A stretch of DNA of 64,000 nucleotides, from the NCBI RefSeq assembly GCF_044803115.1, contig NZ_CP085224.1:1364001-1428000 (forward strand). Direction: 5' to 3'. Below are positions 16,814 to 27,681 of the stretch, one piece after another (the first letter of the stretch is position 1; each line of letters opens with the position of its first letter). The translations under genes and the position numbers were made by a program. The DNA comes from Caenispirillum salinarum_A. Lineage in GTDB: Bacteria; Pseudomonadota; Alphaproteobacteria; Rhodospirillales; Rhodospirillaceae. The notes beneath the pieces were generated by a model that did not search any database, was not told the origin of the DNA, and saw nothing but the letters and a program-made list of their open reading frames with translations.

Positions 16814-16836
16814 TCCACCCCAGGAGACTTACACCC

Positions 16837-17187
16837 ATGAAGACGATCCTTTTCGCCGCCGCCGTCGCCCTCGCCGTTCTGCCGGCCGCCGCCATGGCGC
16901 AGTCCTCCCACTCCATGTCCGACCATTCCACGATGGCCGGCGCGAAGCATGGGGAGGAAGCGGCCGTCGCGGGCACCGGCACCGTCAACAGCGTCGACGC
17001 CGACGCCCGCAAGGTCAACGTGACGCACGAGCCCATCGCCGCCATCGGCTGGCCCGCCATGACCATGGACTTCGCGGTGGCCGAGGGCGTCGACCTCGCC
17101 GCCCTGGAGGCGGGCGCGCCGGTGTCCTTCACCCTGACGCGCGGTGCCGACGGCATCTACATGATCGAGACGGTGCAGGCCCGGTAA
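16837..17187 (+). CDS. cusF: CusF-type periplasmic copper chaperone
   Basis: The 116-residue protein has a signal peptide (MKTILFAAAVALAVLPAAAM) and a His/Met linker (SSHSMSDHSTMAG). One CusF domain follows, with KVNVTHEPIAAIGWPAMTMD and its metal-binding His, Trp and two Met residues. I start at 16837, which has a CAGGAGA site, rather than at 16810 where the frame overlaps the cusA stop. It passes Cu(I) or Ag(I) to CusB. Two near-identical CusF domains are already fused to CusB upstream, so the operon encodes three. Confidence 0.9.
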   Translation: MKTILFAAAVALAVLPAAAMAQSSHSMSDHSTMAGAKHGEEAAVAGTGTVNSVDADARKVNVTHEPIAAIGWPAMTMDFAVAEGVDLAALEAGAPVSFTLTRGADGIYMIETVQAR

Positions 17188-17199
17188 GGCAATGAATGA

Positions 17200-17229
17200 G
17201 GCGGCGGATGCCTCGGTGCATCCGCCGCC
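17200..17229. terminator. Strong hairpin between convergent cusF and lgt
   Basis: A perfect 12-bp stem (GGCGGCGGATGC at 17200-17211 with its complement at 17218-17229) and a 6-base loop sits in the 54-bp gap between convergent genes. It could end transcription from both sides. No T run follows on either strand, so efficiency as an intrinsic terminator is uncertain. Confidence 0.55.
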
Positions 17230-17241
17230 GTTCCAGAGCGC

Positions 17242-18066
17242 CTATTCGGCGGCCGTCTGAGCCGCCGGCCTTTTCCGCATCGCGTATGCCACGATGCCCA
17301 TGCCGAGCCCGATCATAGGCAGGCTAAGAAGCTGGCCCATGGTCGCGCCCTGCCAGACGAAGCCCAGGAACGGGTCCGGCTCGCGGAAGAATTCCACCGT
17401 GAAGCGCGCAAGGCCGTAGAGCATCAGGAACGTCCCGAACAGCACGCCCGGCCGCGCCTGCACCGCCGGCCGGCTGGCGAGAGCCGCCATGACGGCCAGA
17501 AGTAAGAGCCCTTCAAGCGCCGCCTCGTAGAGCTGGCTCGGGTGGCGCGGCACCGCTCCGCCCGTCGGGAAGGCCATGGCCCACGGCACATCGGTCGGAC
17601 GGCCGAATAACTCGCCGTTGATGAAGTTCGCCAGCCGCCCGAAGAACAGGCCGATCGGCGCGACGACCGCGATGGTGTCGGCGAACGGCAGCAGCGGCAC
17701 CTTGCGCTTGCGGGCGAACAGCCAGATTGCGACGGCGACACCCAGCAGTCCCCCGTGGAACGACATGCCGCCGTGCCAGACCTGCACGATCTCCAGCGGG
17801 TTAGAGAGGTAGTATCCCGGCTTGTAGAACAGCACGTACCCCAGCCGCCCGCCGAGGACGACGCCGAAGGTGGCCCAGAGCAGGAAATCGTCCACGTCCT
17901 CGCGCGTCAGCGCGCCGAGCCCCGGCCAGCGCGGCACCATGCGCCGCAAAAGAAGCCATCCGCCCGTCAGGCCGGTCAGGTAGGCCAACGCATACCAGCG
18001 GATGACGATCGGGCCGAGTTCAAAGGCCACGGGGTCGATGTTGGGAAACGGCATGGGGCCGGTCAT
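17242..18066 (-). CDS. lgt: Prolipoprotein diacylglyceryl transferase
   Basis: The 274-residue membrane enzyme has about seven helices and the Lgt signature (RLANFINGELFGRPTD, with the essential Arg and Asn), plus HGGMSFHGGLLG and RHPSQLYEAALEG motifs and a final YGLARFTVEFFREPD. It transfers diacylglycerol from phosphatidylglycerol to the lipobox Cys of lipoproteins, the first step in their maturation. It sits between cusF and an HD-GYP gene. A core-type Lgt inside a metal cluster is probably an extra copy; a lipoprotein (Pal-like) is encoded further on at 27102. Confidence 0.93.
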   Translation of the reverse strand: MTGPMPFPNIDPVAFELGPIVIRWYALAYLTGLTGGWLLLRRMVPRWPGLGALTREDVDDFLLWATFGVVLGGRLGYVLFYKPGYYLSNPLEIVQVWHGGMSFHGGLLGVAVAIWLFARKRKVPLLPFADTIAVVAPIGLFFGRLANFINGELFGRPTDVPWAMAFPTGGAVPRHPSQLYEAALEGLLLLAVMAALASRPAVQARPGVLFGTFLMLYGLARFTVEFFREPDPFLGFVWQGATMGQLLSLPMIGLGMGIVAYAMRKRPAAQTAAE

Positions 18067-18083
18067 GAACGTCCTCTTGGTGG

Positions 18084-18940
18084 TCAGTGGGCGGCCCGCG
18101 CCGGACGGTCGGCGAGGCTGTCGATGATGTGCGGAATGGCAGATGGGGATCCGGGCGGCATGGCGGCGTCGCCAGCCGTCTCGTCATCGGACTCCGGCAT
18201 GGCACGCCACGATTTGCCCCGGAAGTAGAGGCGGAAAACGCCGAGGCAGGCGTGACAGCGGATGATGTCGCCGCTCCGGGCGTCCCGGGGCACGGCGACA
18301 CCGGGGCCGCAGTGGGGGCAAAGCACCAGGTCCACGCCGTGGTCCGCGTGGCCGACGATTCCGTCGAGCCGGCCTTCCTCCACAAGGGTCACCAGCGCTT
18401 CGAAGGCGCCGGCGTCATATTGCCGGCCGGCGAGGGGGCGCAGGCTGCTCAGGGCCTTCTCCGGCGTCATGGCGGCGCGGTAGGGGCGGACGCTCGTCAT
18501 TGCGTCGAAGGCATCCGCGATGGCGACGATGCGGCTCGCCCGCCCGATGGCCTCGCCGTGCAGGCCGCGCGGATAGCCGCTGCCGTCAAGGCGCTCGTGA
18601 TGCTCGGCCACCACGCGGCGTGCCAGAAGGCCCAGCGGATGGTCCCGCAGCAGCGCCGCCCCCAGGCGGGGATGGCGGTGCATGACGGCGGCTTCGTCGC
18701 CGGTCAGGCGGCCCCGCTTCAGCAGAATCGCGTCGGGTACGCCGATCTTGCCGATGTCGTGGAGCCAGCCGCCGATGACGGCTTCCATCTCCACCCGGCG
18801 CGAGGCGCTCGCGCGGACGGCGATCATCTTGCACAGTTGCGACATGCGCCAGAGATGGCCGCCCGTGTACGGGTCGCGCGCCTCGGTCACGCTGCCCAGC
18901 AGCAAAAGCGACTGGAGCAGTTTGCGGTTCCCGGGCGCGA

Positions 18941-18944
<4 letters not shown>
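18084..18944 (-). CDS. HD-GYP domain phosphodiesterase with C-terminal zinc-ribbon-like motif
   Basis: The 286-residue protein begins with an HD-GYP domain: PYTGGHLWRMSQL, the metal-binding HD pair in GWLHDIGKIGV, HHERLDGSGYPRGL (the GYP box) and ADAFDAMTSVRPYR. Such enzymes hydrolyse cyclic di-GMP. The last 80 residues contain CPHCG and CHAC, a likely zinc ribbon, with no receiver domain. It overlaps copA by 4 bp upstream and precedes lgt by 17 bp, so it belongs to the copA operon. It may link copper stress to cyclic di-GMP level. Confidence 0.88.
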
Positions 18945-21325
<2,381 letters not shown>

Positions 21326-21410
21326 GACTGCCTCCTGTGCGCCGTGCGGAAAGGCGAAGGCACCGGGCGCGGGACGCCCGGTGCTTCAAAGGCGGTAACG
21401 CCAGGGCAGC

Positions 21411-21956
21411 CTATTCGGCGGGCGACATCATGCCGGTCTTGGGGTCGATGGCGACCTTGCGGACCAGGGAGCCGTCCACCGTCTCGATCACGGCGATGAG
21501 CTTCCCGTCCTGGTCCTCGACGGCGCCGGCCTGAAGCCGGTCGTTGCCGTGGCGGATGAGCATGGCCTGGAGAAGCGTCTTGGCCTCCTCGGCCGTCAGG
21601 TCGAGCGGCTGGCCGGTCATCATGGCGCAGGGGCCGAGGCCCATGCCCATGCCGCCCATCATGCCGCCCTGGCCCATCATGCCGGGGCCCATGCCGCCTT
21701 GTCCCATCATGCCCATCATGCCGGGACCCTGGCTGCCCTGGCCCATCATCCCCATCATGCCGGAGCCTTGCCCGCCCTGGCCCATCATGCCGCCGGGCAT
21801 CTGGTTCGGTTGCATCTGCCCTTGCGGCTGGCCGGCGGGGGCCTCGGCTGCGGCCGCCGCATTGGGATGATGCGCGTTGTGGTCGCTCTGGTTCTGGGCG
21901 AAGGCCGGGGCCGCCATGGCGGCGAGGGCGGCGGTGGCGATCAGGATTGTGCGCAT
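21411..21956 (-). CDS. Met/Gly-rich exported protein
   Basis: The 181-residue product has a signal peptide (MRTILIATAALAAMAAPAFA), a short His segment (SDHNAHHPNAAAA) and a middle third built of repeated GMMGMMGQG-type units with about 25 Met residues. The C-terminal domain is PepSY-like (LDLTAEEAKTLLQAMLIRHG, then VETVDGSLVRKVAIDPKTGM). Met-rich repeats of this kind bind Cu(I) or Ag(I). It lies 85 bp upstream of copA on the same strand. Probably a periplasmic copper sink or chaperone; the family is not named with confidence. Confidence 0.72.
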   Translation of the reverse strand: MRTILIATAALAAMAAPAFAQNQSDHNAHHPNAAAAAEAPAGQPQGQMQPNQMPGGMMGQGGQGSGMMGMMGQGSQGPGMMGMMGQGGMGPGMMGQGGMMGGMGMGLGPCAMMTGQPLDLTAEEAKTLLQAMLIRHGNDRLQAGAVEDQDGKLIAVIETVDGSLVRKVAIDPKTGMMSPAE

Positions 21957-22052
21957 GGCGGTAGTTTCCTTGCCTAGTGAATGCTGAGCCTCAGCACACC
22001 ACGCCCATGCAACAGCGCTATGTCAGGGCGGGCGGAAAAGTGTGTCCAGATG

Positions 22053-23450
22053 TTACGAGCGGCCGGACCCGTCCCGCGCCAGCGGCAACCGCAGGCTCGC
22101 CCGCAGGCCGCCGCCGGGGCGGTTGGTGAGCCTGATCTCGCCGCCATGGGCGTGCGCGACGCTGGCGACGATGCTCAGGCCCAGGCCCACGCCGCCGGTG
22201 GTCCGCCCGCGCGATGCCTCAACGCGGTAGAAGGGCCGGAACACCCGCTCCATCTTATCCTCGGCGATGCCGGGACCCTCGTCGTCAACATGGATCAGGA
22301 CGGTTCCATCCGTGCGCTCCAGCGTGACCACGGCGCGGCAGCCATAGCGCACCGCATTCTGGACAAGGTTCGTGACCGCCCGCCGCAGCGCCTGCGGCCG
22401 GCAGGCCATCACGCACGGTGGCGCCTCGGCGCATTCCACCGGCTGCCCGGCCCCGGCCAGGTCGTCGCAGAGGCTCTGCACCAGGGCGCTCACGTCCACC
22501 TGCTGCATGGCCTCGGTCTCGGCGTCCTCGCGGGCGAAGGCGAGGGTGGAGCGGATCATGTCCTCCATCTCGGCCAGGGTGGCGAGGGTCTTGTCGCGTT
22601 CCTCGTCGTCCTCGATGAATTCCGCCCGCAGGCGCAGCAGCGTGATGGGCGTGCGCAGGTCGTGGGAGATGGCGGCCAGCATCTGCGTGCGGTCCTCGAC
22701 GAAGCGGCGCAGGCGGGCCTGCATGTCGTTGAAGGCGCCGGTCGCCCGCCGCACCTCGTCGGGCCCGCGCTCGTCCAGGGGTGGTGCTGTCACGTCCCGT
22801 CCCAGGCGCTCCGCCGCATGCGCGAGGTCCCGCAAGGGGCGCGTCATGCGGCGGACCACGATCACCGAAAGCCCCAGCACCCCGGCGAACATGATGACGG
22901 TCGACGCCACAGCCCCGCCCGACGGGGCCGCGCTGGCTTCCGGCAGGGCGCCGGAGACGGTCACCCAGGTTCCATCGGCAAGGCCGATCGAGGCGCGCAC
23001 GTCGGCGCGGGTCAGCGGGTTCAGCGCGGCGAGCCCGACGGTGTCTTCGGGCAGGGCGTCGAGCACCTGGACCGTGATTCGATCCCGATAAGCCGCGCCG
23101 AGTTCTTCAAGGAGAAGCTGGCGGATCAGGCGGGCGCGCCAGTCGTTCTCGTGATCGTGGACGAGCGGATTCTGCGGGTTGGTCGCAACGCCCAGGTCCG
23201 CCGCTTCGGTCGCCCGCACCACGCGATCCCGCAGGGGCGCGGGCACCGCCGCCACCACCTGCACGACGGTCGTGGCCCGGTGCGCGAACTCGCGCCCGCC
23301 GGTCGCCGCCAGCAGCGCGTCGCGGTCATGCGCGTAGAAGACCATGCTGACGGCGTGGGACAGCGTCAGCCCCACAACCAGCAGCAGCAGGGTCTGCCCC
23401 GCCATGCTGCGCGGCCGGGGCAGCCGCCACCGCTTACGGTTTGCCGTCAT
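22053..23450 (-). CDS. Membrane sensor histidine kinase
   Basis: The 465-residue kinase has transmembrane helices near residues 18-38 and 185-205, a HAMP domain (RRMTRPLRDLAHAAERLGRD), a dimerisation box AAISHDLRTPITLLRLRAEF with H263, and an ATPase domain with N box LVQNAVRYG, DDEGPGI and GGVGLGLSIVASVAHAHGG. The order is that of EnvZ-type kinases. It overlaps the regulator gene by 17 bp. Its placement next to the Met-rich protein and copA suggests that it senses copper or envelope stress. Confidence 0.92.
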   Translation of the reverse strand: MTANRKRWRLPRPRSMAGQTLLLLVVGLTLSHAVSMVFYAHDRDALLAATGGREFAHRATTVVQVVAAVPAPLRDRVVRATEAADLGVATNPQNPLVHDHENDWRARLIRQLLLEELGAAYRDRITVQVLDALPEDTVGLAALNPLTRADVRASIGLADGTWVTVSGALPEASAAPSGGAVASTVIMFAGVLGLSVIVVRRMTRPLRDLAHAAERLGRDVTAPPLDERGPDEVRRATGAFNDMQARLRRFVEDRTQMLAAISHDLRTPITLLRLRAEFIEDDEERDKTLATLAEMEDMIRSTLAFAREDAETEAMQQVDVSALVQSLCDDLAGAGQPVECAEAPPCVMACRPQALRRAVTNLVQNAVRYGCRAVVTLERTDGTVLIHVDDEGPGIAEDKMERVFRPFYRVEASRGRTTGGVGLGLSIVASVAHAHGGEIRLTNRPGGGLRASLRLPLARDGSGRS

Positions 23451-24165
23451 CGAAGGTCACGTCGGCCGTGAACATGTAGCCGTCGCCCCAGACCGTCTTG
23501 ATGAGCGTCGGGTTGGCGGAGTCGTCCTCCATCTTGCGGCGCAGGCGGCTCACCTGCGTGTCGATGCTGCGATCGAAGGCGACGGACGATCGTCCGCGCG
23601 CCAGGTCCAGAAGCTGGTCGCGTGACAGCACCCGCTTGGGCCGCTCCACGAAGGCGAGCAGCAGGCTGTATTCGCCCTTGCTCAGCGGCAGCACGACGCC
23701 GTCCGGCCGGTGCAGGTCGTGGCGGCCGAGGTCCAGCGTCCAGCCGGCGAAGCGGGCGAGCGACCGTTCCTCGGCAGGCGTGGCGGCGGCCGCTCCCTGT
23801 GCCCGGCGCAGGACCGCCTTGATGCGGGCCAGCAGCTCGCGCGGGGAAAACGGCTTCGCCACATAGTCGTCGGCGCCCATTTCCAGGCCGACGATGCGGT
23901 CCGTCTCCTCGCCCATGGCCGTCAGCATGATGATGGGAATGGCGGACTCCGCCCGCAGGCTCCGGCACAGGCTGAGGCCGTCCTCGCCCGGCAGCATGAG
24001 GTCCAGCACCACCAAGTCGATGCGGTGGTCGGCCATCACCCGGCGCATTTCGGCGCCGTCTCCGGCGGTGGAGACGCGCAGGCCGTGCTTCGTCAGGAAC
24101 TTGCCGACGAGGTCGCGGATGCCGCGGTGGTCGTCGACGACAAGGATGTGCGGTGTTCCGTCCAT
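23434..24165 (-). CDS. OmpR-family response regulator
   Basis: The 243-residue regulator has a receiver domain with D11/D12, phospho-acceptor D55 (VVLDLMLPGEDG) and Lys in AKPFSPREL. A winged-helix output domain follows (LPLSKGEYSLLLAFVERPKR, VAFDRSIDTQVSRLRRKMED, VWGDGYMFTADV). The linker is somewhat longer than usual. It starts the kinase operon and is divergent from the DUF2933 gene at 24417. A composite motif in the shared intergenic region (24239-24279) recurs ahead of two other operons and is a candidate binding site. Confidence 0.92.
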   Translation of the reverse strand: MDGTPHILVVDDHRGIRDLVGKFLTKHGLRVSTAGDGAEMRRVMADHRIDLVVLDLMLPGEDGLSLCRSLRAESAIPIIMLTAMGEETDRIVGLEMGADDYVAKPFSPRELLARIKAVLRRAQGAAAATPAEERSLARFAGWTLDLGRHDLHRPDGVVLPLSKGEYSLLLAFVERPKRVLSRDQLLDLARGRSSVAFDRSIDTQVSRLRRKMEDDSANPTLIKTVWGDGYMFTADVTFDDGKP

Positions 24166-24238
24166 GCCGCGACTGTAGCGCCGCGCGGCGCAAGCGTCCG
24201 CCGAAAAAGTGTTACCGAATGTGTCGGAACGCCGTCCC

Positions 24239-24279
24239 GTAAAGGACTGTCACGAAGTAGGGCCTTGCCCGACAAACTT
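24239..24279 (+). promoter_or_regulatory. Composite upstream element GTAA-CTGTCAC-CGACAAACTT, copy 1
   Basis: GTAA at 24239, CTGTCAC at 24247-24253 and CGACAAACTT at 24270-24279 lie between the regulator gene and the DUF2933 gene. The same three blocks with the same spacing (within 1 bp) occur at 29655-29696 ahead of ccmF. CGACAA could serve as a -35 element. The shared blocks are seen directly; a role as promoter plus activator site is inferred. Confidence 0.5.
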
Positions 24280-24416
24280 GCGGCACCCGCGCATGGTCAT
24301 ATTGACCTTGACCCCGCGGGAGGACGATGGGGCGGGCCCGGTGTCCGATGCCTTGATCTGCCCCGGGCTGTCTTGTCGTCCTCCGTGCGGGGCGGCCAAT
24401 CGGGGAGGAGGTCCAC

Positions 24417-24701
24417 ATGCTCGACCGCATCACCACCTATATCCGCACCAAGCCGCGCACGAGCGCCCTGATCGGGCTCGCGACGGTGGTCGGTGGAGCC
24501 GTCCTTGTGTGGGATGCCCAGCGGGGCGGGTCGTTCTACGTCTTCCTGCCGCTGGTCGCCTGCGTCGCCATGCACGGGCTCATGCACGGCGGTCACGGCA
24601 AACACGGACACGGCCACGGCCAGCAGGCGCCCGAGGACCCCGATGCCGCGCCGGCGGCCCTTCCCGAGACGCCGGTTGACCGGCGGGATGGTGGGGCATG
24701 A
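24417..24701 (+). CDS. DUF2933 family small membrane protein
   Basis: The 94-residue protein has one or two hydrophobic segments (IGLATVVGGAVLVWDAQRGG, YVFLPLVACVAMHGLMHG) followed by a His-rich tail (GGHGKHGHGHGQ). This combination, with the MHGLMHGGHG core, is the DUF2933 pattern often found next to copper and mercury genes. The ATG follows GGGAGGAGG. It overlaps the thioredoxin-like gene by 4 bp. The His tail may bind metal at the membrane; the function is unknown. Confidence 0.8.
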   Translation: MLDRITTYIRTKPRTSALIGLATVVGGAVLVWDAQRGGSFYVFLPLVACVAMHGLMHGGHGKHGHGHGQQAPEDPDAAPAALPETPVDRRDGGA

Positions 24702-25303
24702 CCGCCCGCGCCGCACCGCATGGGGCGAAGCCGGAGGCGGCGCCGGGCGGGCGCCGTCGCTGGCTGTTCATCGCCCCGGCCGCCGTCTTCGGGCTGCTGG
24801 CGGTCGTCTTCGCCGTGGGACTGACGCTCGATCCGTCGAAGCTGCCGTCGGCGTTGATCGGCGACGCCGTGCCCTCCTTCGATCTGCCGGCAATTCCCGG
24901 CCGCCCGCCGGGGCTGTCCTCGGATGACCTGACGGGCGAGGTCTCCATCGTCAACGTCTTCGCCTCGTGGTGCACCGCCTGCAAGCAGGAGCATCCCTAC
25001 TGGATGCAACTGAAGGCCTCCGGCATCGTGCCGCTGCACGGGTTGAACTACAAGGACGAGAGCCAGGACGCGCTGGATTGGCTCAACAGCCTGGGCGATC
25101 CCTACGATCGCGTCGGCGCCGACCGTGACGGCCGTGTCGCCATCGATTTCGGCGTCTACGGCGTGCCGGAAACCTTCATCATCGGCGCCGACGGCCGCGT
25201 TGCCTACAAGCACGTCGGGCCCATCGACCCGCGCGCGCTCGACGAGGTCATCCTGCCGCTGGTGCGGAAACTGCAACAAGAGGCGGCGGTCGCGGCCCGA
25301 TGA
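24698..25303 (+). CDS. ccmG: DsbE/CcmG-like membrane thiol-disulfide oxidoreductase
   Basis: The 201-residue protein has an N-terminal membrane anchor (WLFIAPAAVFGLLAVVFAVG near residue 25) and a periplasmic thioredoxin fold with active site WCTACKQEHP. YGVPETFIIGADGRVAYKHV carries the cis-Pro loop typical of CcmG/DsbE. The partner in the CcmG pathway is apocytochrome c, whose heme-binding Cys pair it keeps reduced. The ccmFHI genes lie 4 to 7 kb downstream, and many c-type cytochromes are encoded nearby. It overlaps both neighbours by 4 bp. Confidence 0.88.
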   Translation: MTARAAPHGAKPEAAPGGRRRWLFIAPAAVFGLLAVVFAVGLTLDPSKLPSALIGDAVPSFDLPAIPGRPPGLSSDDLTGEVSIVNVFASWCTACKQEHPYWMQLKASGIVPLHGLNYKDESQDALDWLNSLGDPYDRVGADRDGRVAIDFGVYGVPETFIIGADGRVAYKHVGPIDPRALDEVILPLVRKLQQEAAVAAR

Positions 25304-27036
25304 CCACGCCGGACGAGCGCCGCCGCCTGTTCACCCGCCGGCTCCTGGTGTTCGGCGGCGCGGCCGGCGGCGGGTTCGCGCTGCTGGCGGGGCGGCTGTA
25401 TCAGCTTCAGGTTCTGAACCATGACCGCTATGCCCTGCTGTCGGATCGAAACCGCATCCGCGTCGAGCCGCTGACACCGCGCCGGGGCCGGTTGCTGGCC
25501 GCCGACGGTGCGGTGCTGGCGGACGGCCGCTCCCGGTTCGTGGCACGGCTGGGCGACGACGATGCCGCCAATGCAGACCAGAGGCGCCGCATCGCGGCCC
25601 TTCTCGGGGGTACGGTGACGGCGGAACACCCTCTGGTTCTGGATTGGGAGGACGTGGCCCGTCTGCTGGTCAACAAGCCGGACCTGCCGGGCCTGCGCGT
25701 GACTGAAGAGGACGTCCGGCGCAATCCCCTGGGAGCGGCGGCGGCCCACGTCATCGGCTACGTCGGCGCCCCCGGTCCGGAGGCCGGCCTTTCGCGCGGG
25801 ATCGAGACCGTCGGCAAGGTGGGTATGGAGGCGGCGGCGGACGACGATCTGCGAGGATCACCGGGGCGGCGCGAGATCGAGATCAACGCCGCGGGACGGC
25901 GTGTCCGCCGGCTGCGCGAGACACCGCCGACACCCGGCCGGGATGTCCGTCTCACCCTCGACCGTGATCTTCAGGTTGGCCTCCATACGCTTCTGAGCGA
26001 TCACCGTCGGGCCGCCGGCGCGGTCCTCGATGTCGAGACCGGTGCCATCCGGGCGCTCGTCTCGACGCCGGGGTTCGATGCGGAGGTTCTGTCGGACACG
26101 ATCCGGCCCGCGGACTGGCGGCGCCTTGTGGCCGACGTCGACCGGCCGCTGTTCAATCGCGCTGTTGCCGGCCTCTATCCACCCGGCTCGACCTTTAAGA
26201 TGGTCGTCGCCGTCGCGGCGCTGACGGAGCACCGGGTGGTGCCCGACGAGACGATCTTCTGCCCCGGCTATCTCGACATCGGGGACACGCGCCTGCACTG
26301 CTGGAAGCGCGGCGGCCACAGACACGTCACCTGCGCCGAGGCCCTGGCACAGTCATGCGACGTGTACTTCTACGAGGCCGCATTGCGCACCGGTATGGCC
26401 GCGATCGAACGGGCCGGCGGCGTTCTCGGGCTGGGAACGAGCACCACGACCGGCGTTGCGTCCGAACCCTCCGGCCGTATCCCGACGCCGGAGTGGAAGA
26501 AGGCCGTCCTCGGCGATGCCTGGATGAAGGGGGAGACGGCCATCGCCGGAATCGGCCAGGGCTTCGTCGAGGCAACCCCCCTGCAACTCGCCGTCATGAC
26601 GGCGCGCCTGGCATCGGGCCGCGCGGTCGAGCCGGCGTTTCGGGATGCGTCACCGGACGCACCGACCCTGCCCATCGCCCCGGCCGTGCTTGATGTCGTG
26701 CGTCAGGGGATGGAAGGCGCTGTCCGATCGCGGCACGGGACGGCGCGGCGCCTGCTGCGCATCGCCCCCGGTCTCTCTCTTGCCGGCAAGACCGGGACGT
26801 CGCAGGTGCGGCGGATTTCAAGCCAGGAGCGGCGCACGGGCGTGCGCGGAAACGATGAACTGCGCTGGGAGGAGCGCGACCACGCGCTGTTCGTGGGCTA
26901 CGGCCCCCTAGACGCCCCGCGACTGGCGATCAGCGTGATCGTGGAGCACGGCGGGAGCGGCTCCGCCGTCGCCGCGCCGATCGCCGCCACCCTGCTGGCG
27001 CCACGCCTCGCCGGCGCGGTCGCCGAGGTGGGGTGA
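25300..27036 (+). CDS. mrdA: Penicillin-binding protein 2 (elongation transpeptidase), likely extra copy
   Basis: The 578-residue protein has an N-terminal membrane helix (LLVFGGAAGGGFALLAGRLY), a PBP dimerisation domain (RNRIRVEPLTPRRGRLLAAD) and a transpeptidase domain with SxxK at S297 (PPGSTFKM), SxN as S352-C-D and KTGT at K497. PBP2 cross-links peptidoglycan during cell elongation. It is normally next to mreBCD and rodA, which are absent here. It sits between the DsbE-like gene (4-bp overlap) and a Pal-like gene, so it is probably an accessory paralogue inherited with the copper cluster. Confidence 0.9.
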   Translation: MTTPDERRRLFTRRLLVFGGAAGGGFALLAGRLYQLQVLNHDRYALLSDRNRIRVEPLTPRRGRLLAADGAVLADGRSRFVARLGDDDAANADQRRRIAALLGGTVTAEHPLVLDWEDVARLLVNKPDLPGLRVTEEDVRRNPLGAAAAHVIGYVGAPGPEAGLSRGIETVGKVGMEAAADDDLRGSPGRREIEINAAGRRVRRLRETPPTPGRDVRLTLDRDLQVGLHTLLSDHRRAAGAVLDVETGAIRALVSTPGFDAEVLSDTIRPADWRRLVADVDRPLFNRAVAGLYPPGSTFKMVVAVAALTEHRVVPDETIFCPGYLDIGDTRLHCWKRGGHRHVTCAEALAQSCDVYFYEAALRTGMAAIERAGGVLGLGTSTTTGVASEPSGRIPTPEWKKAVLGDAWMKGETAIAGIGQGFVEATPLQLAVMTARLASGRAVEPAFRDASPDAPTLPIAPAVLDVVRQGMEGAVRSRHGTARRLLRIAPGLSLAGKTGTSQVRRISSQERRTGVRGNDELRWEERDHALFVGYGPLDAPRLAISVIVEHGGSGSAVAAPIAATLLAPRLAGAVAEVG

Positions 27037-27101
27037 GACCCGGCTGTCGTTTTCGCGCCGGGGCATGAATGTCTCGTTATTGTTGAAGGAGTTGACTTGT
27101 C

Positions 27102-27611
27102 ATGAAGTTCGTTTCTACGAGTGTCGTCGCCCTGGCCCTCGCGCTTCTCGCCGGCTGCGCGACACCGCCGGAAGAGGGCGCCGGTTCGCGTGGCGCCAGT
27201 GCCGGCGGCGCGGGAATGGCCGACGCGAGCATCGGTAACAGCGGTGCGCCCTTGGCTGGTTCCGAGCAGGACTTCCGTCAGACCGCCGGGGACCGGGTGT
27301 TCTTCGCCACCGGCACCGACGCGCTCTCGGCCGAAGCTCAGGCCACCCTGCGTCGTCAGGCCGCATGGTTGAAGCGATATCCCCAGGTCGACGTGCTGAT
27401 CGAGGGTCACGCAGACGAGCGCGGAACGCGTGACTACAACCTGGCCCTCGGCGAGCGCCGCGCCACGTCGGTCAAGGAGCGCCTGGAGGCGCTCGGCATC
27501 TCCGCCGCGCGCATCCAGACCGTCTCCTACGGCAAGGAGCGGCCGACCTGTGTCGCGGGCACACCGGCGTGCTGGCAGGAGAACCGCCGTGCCGTGACGG
27601 TGCTGCGTTAG
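27102..27611 (+). CDS. pal: Pal-like OmpA-family lipoprotein
   Basis: The 169-residue product has a lipoprotein signal (MKFVSTSVVALALALLAGC, lipid-modified C19) and an OmpA/Pal peptidoglycan-binding domain: DRVFFATGTDALSAEAQATL, VLIEGHADERGTRDYNLALG with the Asp and Arg that grip diaminopimelate, and YGKERPTC near the end. Pal tethers the outer membrane to the wall and works with TolAB, which are not here. The GAAGGAG site lies at 27085. It follows PBP2 by 65 bp and depends on Lgt for lipidation. Confidence 0.9.
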   Translation: MKFVSTSVVALALALLAGCATPPEEGAGSRGASAGGAGMADASIGNSGAPLAGSEQDFRQTAGDRVFFATGTDALSAEAQATLRRQAAWLKRYPQVDVLIEGHADERGTRDYNLALGERRATSVKERLEALGISAARIQTVSYGKERPTCVAGTPACWQENRRAVTVLR

Positions 27612-27681
27612 CGAAGCCTCGGAGCCACGCCGGCATCGAACCGCGCTTCCGCTGCCGCCGTTGCTGCGGCGGAGGTGCAGC

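Noticed and set aside
21600..21900. Repeated short units that could suggest a CRISPR array
   Set aside because: They are in-frame Met/Gly codon repeats within an exported protein gene; there are no spacers of constant length and no cas genes in the window.
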